From positions 1 through 25,602 of the forward strand of contig JAJZWK010000009.1 in assembly GCA_021846725.1 (NCBI GenBank): 25,602 nt of DNA, written 5' to 3'. Both the position numbers and the translations under genes were made by a program. The notes beneath the pieces were generated by a model. The model worked only from the letters and a program-made list of their open reading frames with translations, had not been told where the DNA came from and made no database searches. Source of the stretch: Actinomycetes bacterium (GTDB lineage Bacteria > Actinomycetota > Acidimicrobiia > Acidimicrobiales > JAMCPL01). Below, in pieces: positions 20,756 to 25,602 of the stretch (within the stretch, counting starts at the first letter, position 1; every line of letters starts with the position of its first letter).

Positions 20756-21647
20756 TCTCTATCGTGCTCTCTTGACTAATATCAATATCTCGTGCCACCC
20801 GAGTGGAGAAACTCCTTACAGAGGTGACTCCCACATCTATAAGCATTGCTCGTAATTTGTCCATCTGGTCGCCCACAAGACTCAACGTATGCGCGTCGGA
20901 AGCAGTGGTGAAAGGAACTCCACGTCTCGCCAACTCGGCGAGCAGTTCAACAGCGGGATACTGTTCTCCCACCGGTTTACGCCAACCAGCAGAAGATACT
21001 TCTACTGTCATTCCCGATTTCGACAATATATCAGCCATAATACTCCAAAACTCGCTGTTCATCGGGGGCTTCTCTCCATGAACCTTGATCAAATCAGGAT
21101 GTGCAATCACGTCGCAAGCATCTGTTTCAGTAAGTTCTTTCATGGCCTCCTCATATGCCATCCATACCGCATCAGGCGATACGACGCCCCACTGCCCCAT
21201 GGATAAGGGGTCATCCAGGTCGTCAAAACGCCATGTACCTAGCCAATGGATAGAACCCAATATGACATCAAATGGATAGCCTGACAACATTGTAGATACC
21301 TCGTCCATCGATCCTCGATAATAGTCCACCTCTAAGCCAAGACGAACTGGTAGGCCAGCGTTCTTGGCAACCTGTATAGACTCTACATACTGATCGAGAT
21401 CCATAGTTGCATGAAAATTAAAATAAGCCTTCATGGAATCGGCCATCTCTACATTGCTCTCCCTGGCTACCACGGTGTTCAGCAGAGACAATGACTGCTT
21501 GAAGCGAAAGAGGTGCTCCGTAATAGCGATCTCCGAAATGCCCATACCAGTCGCCTTCATGGAGTATTCGGCAATCCGTTCGTTTGAAGGCATGTCGCCA
21601 GTCACCCTACTGTCATGTGGCCAAAAATGAAGATGGTAATCGATCAA
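20748..21647 (-). CDS. PHP-domain phosphoesterase, histidinol-phosphatase (HisK) type
   Basis: PHP-type histidinol phosphatases hydrolyse L-histidinol phosphate to histidinol with a trinuclear metal centre. The 299-residue product has the metal motifs in order: DYHLHFWPH (3-11), IAITEHLFRF, LGLEVDYY, DVILGSIHWLGTW, CDVIAHPDLIKVHG, VEVSSAGWRKPVGEQYP and TTASDAHT. The spacing suits the HisK subfamily, but no histidine genes are near, and related PHP proteins act on other phosphates, so the substrate is uncertain. The start is TTG 21647; a 13-codon ORF from 21685 ends on it (TTGA). It lies 44 nt after the second ArsA-like gene and 68 nt before the kinase gene. Confidence 0.85.
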   Translation of the reverse strand: MIDYHLHFWPHDSRVTGDMPSNERIAEYSMKATGMGISEIAITEHLFRFKQSLSLLNTVVARESNVEMADSMKAYFNFHATMDLDQYVESIQVAKNAGLPVRLGLEVDYYRGSMDEVSTMLSGYPFDVILGSIHWLGTWRFDDLDDPLSMGQWGVVSPDAVWMAYEEAMKELTETDACDVIAHPDLIKVHGEKPPMNSEFWSIMADILSKSGMTVEVSSAGWRKPVGEQYPAVELLAELARRGVPFTTASDAHTLSLVGDQMDKLRAMLIDVGVTSVRSFSTRVARDIDISQESTIESA

Positions 21648-21691
21648 TTGACCCGTGCTTCCATGATGTCAAACCCAACTACCATGATAGT

Positions 21692-22885
21692 TCATTCACT
21701 GGTAGCCTGCTCCGCAACATAGCCGGTAAGAGAAGCTAACCCTCCAAGGTCAGATATGTCGTTATCCAGTCTGGGTAGCACTATCGTAGAATGGCCACTA
21801 TCTTCAAACTTTGCTCTTTGGGCAGTTTCACGACAACCGGCTTGGTGGAAATCAAGAAAACTTCTTGCTATCTCATCGAGCGTTGCAGAGTACAGCGACT
21901 CACTTGTTTTCCCGTTCGTCTCCGTTTTGGACATGGAAAGCTTGTTCGCAATATTATCAGGATCGCTAGCAATACGCTTGGCAAGCTCAAGTGTATCAGC
22001 ATCCATCAAGTAGTTGGGCAGCACCTTATTCAGTACTATTCCACGAAGGTTCATCTTTCTCTTGCTCAGTTCTTCTACAAATGTCTCAGCTTCTCTTGAT
22101 GGCACCTCCTCCAAAGTGGTCACAATGATGAAAGAGGTGCCCTTGCCTTTCAAAAGCACCTCCACTTCTATAGCCCTCTTCTTGAATCCGTCATACATAG
22201 ACTGAAACGCTCCGAAGAACTCTGATATATCCAGCAGGAACTGACTACCCAATATTTTGTCGGCCATCTGATAAAAAGGGCGAGAGGCCATACTGATTAA
22301 TTTCGACCTATACGGCAGGATAAGCCATTTAAGCAATCTCGACGAAAGAAAATCTGACATTCTCTTTGGAGCATCCAAAAAGTCCATTGCATTGCGGCTA
22401 GGAGGCGTATCCACCACTATCAAATCAAACTTATGTGATACATACTCTTCATATAGTCTCTCTACTGCAATGTAATCGTGACTTTGAACAAATCGTGAAG
22501 TAATACTATCGTATAATGGATTAGTAAGTATCTTATCACGAGTAGCCTCATCAGGAGCATGTCTACTGACGAGATCGTCCCATGACTGTTTCATATCCAG
22601 CATGGCCACCCAAAGTTCCCCTTTCGGCCTACCTAAACCAGCTTGGACAAAGGCATCGTCCGGTACCTTTTTCAATGCGTTGCCCAGTGAGCCAAGACCC
22701 AGCGCAGTTGCTAGACGTTTAGCAGGATCCACAGTAAGGACAAGCACTCTTCCAGCGCTTTCCAACACAACTTGTAGCCCGGTAGCTGCAGCTACACTGG
22801 TCTTGCCAACCCCACCACCTCCACAAGCCACCACCACCTCACTAGTGGATGCTATATTGAACAGATCTGGACAACCGGTAGACAT
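21692..22885 (-). CDS. ArsA/Get3-like ATPase, second subunit of a pair
   Basis: This soluble P-loop ATPase belongs to the ArsA/Get3 family, which uses ATP-driven dimer movement. Actinobacteria carry such proteins in adjacent pairs (Rv3679/Rv3680 in M. tuberculosis), without arsenite pump genes. The 397-residue product has the P-loop GGGGVGKTS (22-30), the switch region LVLTVDPAKRLATALG and the Walker B-type DLIVVDTPPSRNAMDFL. The leading lysine of the deviant Walker A motif (GKGGVGKT) is replaced by Gly, so this subunit may rely on its partner's lysine. The start ATG 22885 overlaps the stop of the upstream ATPase gene (TGATG). No arsenic-binding cysteine cluster is evident. Confidence 0.9.
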   Translation of the reverse strand: MSTGCPDLFNIASTSEVVVACGGGGVGKTSVAAATGLQVVLESAGRVLVLTVDPAKRLATALGLGSLGNALKKVPDDAFVQAGLGRPKGELWVAMLDMKQSWDDLVSRHAPDEATRDKILTNPLYDSITSRFVQSHDYIAVERLYEEYVSHKFDLIVVDTPPSRNAMDFLDAPKRMSDFLSSRLLKWLILPYRSKLISMASRPFYQMADKILGSQFLLDISEFFGAFQSMYDGFKKRAIEVEVLLKGKGTSFIIVTTLEEVPSREAETFVEELSKRKMNLRGIVLNKVLPNYLMDADTLELAKRIASDPDNIANKLSMSKTETNGKTSESLYSATLDEIARSFLDFHQAGCRETAQRAKFEDSGHSTIVLPRLDNDISDLGGLASLTGYVAEQATSE

Positions 22886-23844
22886 CAGGTCGCCAACTCT
22901 TCACCCAGAGCATCGGCAACTTTTCCCGCCAGTACATCCGATGTACTTGAATCAAAAAAATACGGAACATTGATAAGTGGAGTCTCACTATCAAGCGCAT
23001 CCCTCATACGATCTATATGTACAGTACTAGTTCTCCTAAGTTCAACAGCTAGGCGCGCAGCTTGCAAAAGAATAGTAGGGTCCATACCTGTCGCATCCAA
23101 TAATTCTTGGCGACCTCTCTCTGTACAGAGTAGGTCAAAAGCCTCTTCTTCTGGCTTCGAGAACAACTCAGGTAGCACTCTGTTCATTACGACTGCGGTC
23201 AATCCAACAGTGGTCTCCGATTGCACCTTATCGATCAAGTCAATGCTCTCCGTAACTGGCATCTCCTCTGGAGTAGCTACTACCAACAAACCAGTAGTAT
23301 CGTGATCTGACAGTATATCAAGCATCCACTGTGTCTGTGAATTGACCAAACCGACGCGTACCAGGCTGTTCAATACCTGAGGGGCAGCTAAATGAGCTAT
23401 CACATGTCCAGTGGCGGCAGAATCTACAACTATTATATCGTAATTCTTCTCTCTCACCTCATAACAGAGTTTGCCGGTGACCAGGATCTCCTTCACGCCC
23501 GGAGCGGCCGACGCTACAAAATCGAATGCGTTTGCCAATGGCCCTATACGACCTATAACAGGTACATGCATAAAAATATGGAGATATTCCCTCAATGCGT
23601 CCTCTGTATTCATTGACATCGCATACATCTTGTCAACTATCTCCCGTTGGGAGTATTTTACAGAATCCACACCAAGATAGGCCGACAAATCACCGCTGCC
23701 ATCTGCCTCACAAAGCAGGGTCTTCATCCCCTTACGGGAGGCTAAAAGACTAAGCGCTACCGATACCGCAGTTTTGCCTACACCTCCCTTACCCGTTACA
23801 AATACCAGCCGCTTGTTCAAAATTGACGGCATATAACCTGCCAT
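22885..23844 (-). CDS. ArsA/Get3-like ATPase, first subunit of a pair
   Basis: The first of the two ATPases has 319 residues and the full deviant Walker A motif TGKGGVGKTAV (17-27) with the signature Lys19. The switch region has TLLCEADGSGDLSAYLG, the Walker B region YDIIVVDSAATGHVIAHL and the adenine-site region VMNRVLPELF. It is predicted to pair with the downstream subunit, the two being coupled by an overlapping stop and start. The start is ATG 23844; ATG at codon 5 is also possible. It begins 20 nt after the DUF3107 gene. Cargo or substrate is unknown; a role in envelope or membrane protein handling is only a guess from the family. Confidence 0.9.
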   Translation of the reverse strand: MAGYMPSILNKRLVFVTGKGGVGKTAVSVALSLLASRKGMKTLLCEADGSGDLSAYLGVDSVKYSQREIVDKMYAMSMNTEDALREYLHIFMHVPVIGRIGPLANAFDFVASAAPGVKEILVTGKLCYEVREKNYDIIVVDSAATGHVIAHLAAPQVLNSLVRVGLVNSQTQWMLDILSDHDTTGLLVVATPEEMPVTESIDLIDKVQSETTVGLTAVVMNRVLPELFSKPEEEAFDLLCTERGRQELLDATGMDPTILLQAARLAVELRRTSTVHIDRMRDALDSETPLINVPYFFDSSTSDVLAGKVADALGEELAT

Positions 23845-23864
23845 TACAAAATGACCCGTAGAGG

Positions 23865-24101
23865 TCAGTAAGCACCAAAACCGACGCGTCTCTCGCGTGA
23901 CGTCGATTCCACCTCTATATAGGCTATTTTTTCAACCGGCACCATAACACGTCTATCACGCTTATCCACCAGAACTAATACGCCTTCCCCCTTGGCAATC
24001 GTGCTATGCACTTCTTCCAACACCTTATCGCGATCTGACTCATCAGGAAGTTCCATCTCGATCTCTTTACCGCTCTGAACAATTCCAATACGAATATCCA
24101 T
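23865..24101 (-). CDS. DUF3107 family protein
   Basis: DUF3107 is a small actinobacterial family without a settled function. The 78-residue product begins MDIRIGIVQSGKEIEMELP and continues with a helix (ESDRDKVLEEVHSTIAKGEG) and strands VLVLVDKRDRRVMVPVEKIAYIEVE, ending RRVGFGAY, all typical of the family. The start at 24101 is chosen because GAAGGG lies 6 nt upstream and it fits the family N-terminus; a GTG at 24161 in the same frame would add 20 residues. It leads the operon with the ArsA-like pair, which suggests a linked role. A GGAGC/GCTCC stem (24121-24136) lies in the leader. Confidence 0.85.
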   Translation of the reverse strand: MDIRIGIVQSGKEIEMELPDESDRDKVLEEVHSTIAKGEGVLVLVDKRDRRVMVPVEKIAYIEVESTSRERRVGFGAY

Positions 24102-24161
24102 GCATTGCCCTTCTCGTATAGGAGCAAAACCGCTCCATCCAATATATCTGCCTACCGGCAC

Positions 24162-24308
24162 CTAGTGGCCTGTCCGACAAATAACCATAAGTTGCAGCCT
24201 ACCAGATAATGTCTCCTCTGATTATGCTACACCTTCCCTTGTCTCTGATACTTCACCAAAATCCCAGGTACCAAATAACGTCATGCTATTTACGAGACAT
24301 ACCGCTAA
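24162..24308 (+). repeat. Interspersed inverted-repeat element, copy C
   Basis: The left end CTAGTGGCCTGTCCG (24162-24176) is mirrored at the right end by GAGACATACCGCTAA (ending 24308). Inside are ATAACCATAAGTTGC, CCAGATAATG, GCTACACCTTC (shared with copy D) and AATAACGTCATGCTATTTACG (in part), aligning with copies A and B. It lies 61 nt upstream of the DUF3107 ATG, probably between the gene and its promoter. Confidence 0.6.
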
Positions 24309-24480
24309 CAAACATAATTATTATACAGTATAAATTAAGAATACGCTATCTGCTAATGCTATTATCAAGCTCAGCATTACCCATTGACTCAAATACTCAT
24401 GAGTACTGATATGAGTACTGAGCACAACCACTTACGACTTCATAGTGCAATGCTACCGAAATGCTTTTAGTATAATACTT
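24309..24480. promoter_or_regulatory. Palindrome-rich island between element copies C and D
   Basis: Three perfect palindromes lie here: TTATACaGTATAA (24321-24333), TACTCATGAGTA (24394-24405) and AGTATaATACT (24469-24479). A minus-strand TATAAT at 24320-24325 overlaps the first and could serve the DUF3107 operon, though its -35 is poor; a plus-strand TATAAT is inside the third. The motif atgagtactga is repeated in tandem at 24399-24422. The whole gene-free stretch, 24102-24651, consists of the DUF3107 leader, copies C and D and this island. Confidence 0.4.
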
Positions 24481-24481
24481 T

Positions 24482-24660
24482 TCGCATATCGTCCTGTAAA
24501 TGATATGACACTATCCGGCTAATCAGGGACACTATCTAGCAAGGCCTAAGATGAAGGTGTAGCCAGAAACTACATCGAGGATTAGAAATGTCGCCAAGGA
24601 CATCATCTAACACAACCTGACCAACGGCAACCAATGGGTCATTTGCGAACACTACACTAA
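24482..24660 (-). repeat. Interspersed inverted-repeat element, copy D (inverted orientation)
   Basis: Read on the minus strand, the left end TTAGTGTAGTGTTCG contains the stop codon of the OmpR-type regulator gene and matches copy B closely. It continues with AATGACCCATTGGTTGCC. The right part, TTAGCCGGATAGTGTC then ATCATTTACAGGACG, matches the right half of copy B. A second end-like sequence, CTAGATAGTGTCC, lies inside (about 24526-24539), so this copy may be composite. Confidence 0.65.
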
Positions 24661-25383
24661 CTTCCCGTTGAAGCGATATCCGATCCCTCGAACGGTCTGA
24701 ATATAGATAGGCCTGTGATCGTTCGGCTCTATCTTGGATCTCACCCTACGAATATGCTCTGTTACAGTTGCCGAATCCTGCCACTCCATACTAGAACCCC
24801 AGACATGTTGCAATAGATCCTCCCTGCTAAATACCCTATCAGCATGAGAAGCCATAAAGTACAACAGGTCGAACTCCTTGGGAGTAAGGTCAAGCGTCTT
24901 GTCACCTACCTCTACCCTATGAGATATCCTGTCAATGATGACATCACCCACCTGCAAACGAGCAGAAGGAACAGGATATTGGCCATTGCGTATAACTGCA
25001 CGAACATTGGCTTCCAGCTCTGCTGTCGAAATTGACCTATCTAAATAGCTATCTGCACCAATATTCAGTAGCTCTATCCGTCCCTCTTCATCATATCCTT
25101 CACCATAAATTACTACAGGTATCGGAATAACCTTATGAAGTTTAACGATTATATCAGCCGGATCCAGTCTATCCTTACTGGCACCTATAACGACTATATC
25201 GTAGTCACCTATGCTCGCCTCATGAACTATGGCAGGCCCGTCAGTAGCTTCTCCCACACGATAGCCCTTCTGTTGCAGATACCGTCTTATCGTGGTTCTC
25301 ATATCATCATCTGGGTCTGCTATAAGTACCGCAGTCTTCCTAACCAACTCAGTTCCATATGTAAGTGTCATGTTCTGTACCAT
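24652..25383 (-). CDS. OmpR-family response regulator with a degenerate receiver domain
   Basis: The 243-residue product has a receiver-like domain (about 17-130) and an OmpR/PhoB winged-helix domain (about 143-241: LTPKEFDLLYFMASHADRVFSREDL in parts, VTEHIRRVRSKIEPN, YIQTVRGIGYRF). The acidic pair is kept (IADPDDDM), but the phosphorylation Asp is Gly67 (DIVVIGASKD), the switch Thr/Ser is Gly94 (PVVIYGEG), and the conserved Lys is Arg116 (YLDRS). Phosphorylation at the usual site is therefore not expected; regulation may be by dimerisation, ligand or abundance. No kinase gene is adjacent. The last codons and stop (K-L-V-stop) come from element copy D. ATG 25383 is used; ATG 25371 is an alternative, and neither has ideal ribosome binding site spacing. 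Confidence 0.9.
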   Translation of the reverse strand: MVQNMTLTYGTELVRKTAVLIADPDDDMRTTIRRYLQQKGYRVGEATDGPAIVHEASIGDYDIVVIGASKDRLDPADIIVKLHKVIPIPVVIYGEGYDEEGRIELLNIGADSYLDRSISTAELEANVRAVIRNGQYPVPSARLQVGDVIIDRISHRVEVGDKTLDLTPKEFDLLYFMASHADRVFSREDLLQHVWGSSMEWQDSATVTEHIRRVRSKIEPNDHRPIYIQTVRGIGYRFNGKLV

Positions 25384-25520
25384 ATCCTTTTTGTCGTTTA
25401 CCTCTATATCCTAACATCTCAGCTCGCTATACCAGCATGCACCTCTCAACTGCTGACTGCAACTATCATCCAAGTATATCAAGCAGCGATGCAAACTATC
25501 CAGCATCATTACACATTGCG

Positions 25521-25549
25521 ATAATAGCCCAAGATTGCAATCCAGTCAA
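25521..25549 (-). promoter_or_regulatory. Promoter of the OmpR-type regulator gene
   Basis: On the minus strand TTGACT (25549-25544) and TATTAT (25526-25521) are exactly 17 nt apart, close to the housekeeping consensus. The transcript would start near 25514 and carry a leader of about 130 nt. A further minus-strand TATAAT-like sequence lies near 25578-25583. Nothing else was recognised between 25384 and 25602. Confidence 0.65.
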
Positions 25550-25602
25550 CTTTAACTACAACAATGTAATCACAACATTATAACGTATTCCGCCCACGCC
25601 CC

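Noticed and set aside
24102..24161. Extended DUF3107 start at GTG 24161
   Set aside because: It would add 20 residues not seen in the family and reach the element end; GAAGGG before ATG 24101 supports the shorter form.

Overview
The window looks like a chromosomal segment from a motile, low-to-mid GC actinobacterium. The actinobacterial markers are a WhiB protein, a BldD orthologue, a DUF3107 protein, a PdtaS-type sensor kinase and a paired set of ArsA-like ATPases. A flagellar stator cluster and an F420-type FrhB protein, together with the moderate GC, make a member of the Acidimicrobiia my best guess. That placement is inference; no rRNA gene is present to confirm it.

Layout. A truncated MFS permease (1-762, minus) is divergent from murA (1004-2362). 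A flagellar block follows, flbD-motA-motB-fliL (2638-5404), preceded by a sigma-28/WhiG-like -10 box. A 450-nt regulatory region leads to whiB (5856-6164). An FrhB-family iron-sulfur flavoprotein gene (6351-7613, minus) is divergent from the heat-shock pair hrcA-dnaJ and rsmE (7988-11007). Then come etfB and etfA (11275-13186), bldD (13345-13983), and a long plus-strand run: HTH protein, HIT protein, phoH, ybeY, corC, uppS and a 55-residue membrane protein (14139-18968). This run converges on a minus-strand operon, read DUF3107 -> arsA -> arsA -> PHP phosphatase -> pdtaS-like kinase (24101 down to 19033). Last is an orphan OmpR-type regulator (25383-24652, minus) with its own good promoter.

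How the genes work together. Most are housekeeping: peptidoglycan precursor and lipid carrier synthesis (murA, uppS), ribosome maturation (ybeY, rsmE), chaperones and electron transfer (etfBA, frhB). Regulation is actinobacterial in character. BldD keeps an intact c-di-GMP-binding motif, which could tie second-messenger levels to motility and development. The OmpR-type regulator has lost its phosphorylation site. MurA carries the Cys-to-Asp change known to give fosfomycin insensitivity.

The most unusual content lies between the genes. An interspersed inverted-repeat element family (four recognisable copies of about 114-180 bp and one possible remnant) sits directly at gene ends. In etfB and the OmpR-type regulator gene its terminal repeat supplies the last codons and the stop codon (both proteins end K-L-V). 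The window is also rich in short tandem duplications of 12-36 bp, many of them lying across stop codons or inside low-complexity protein segments. Several genes have a very short ORF ending on their start codon; those before motA and hrcA have good ribosome binding sites. No tRNA, rRNA, CRISPR array or complete insertion sequence was seen.
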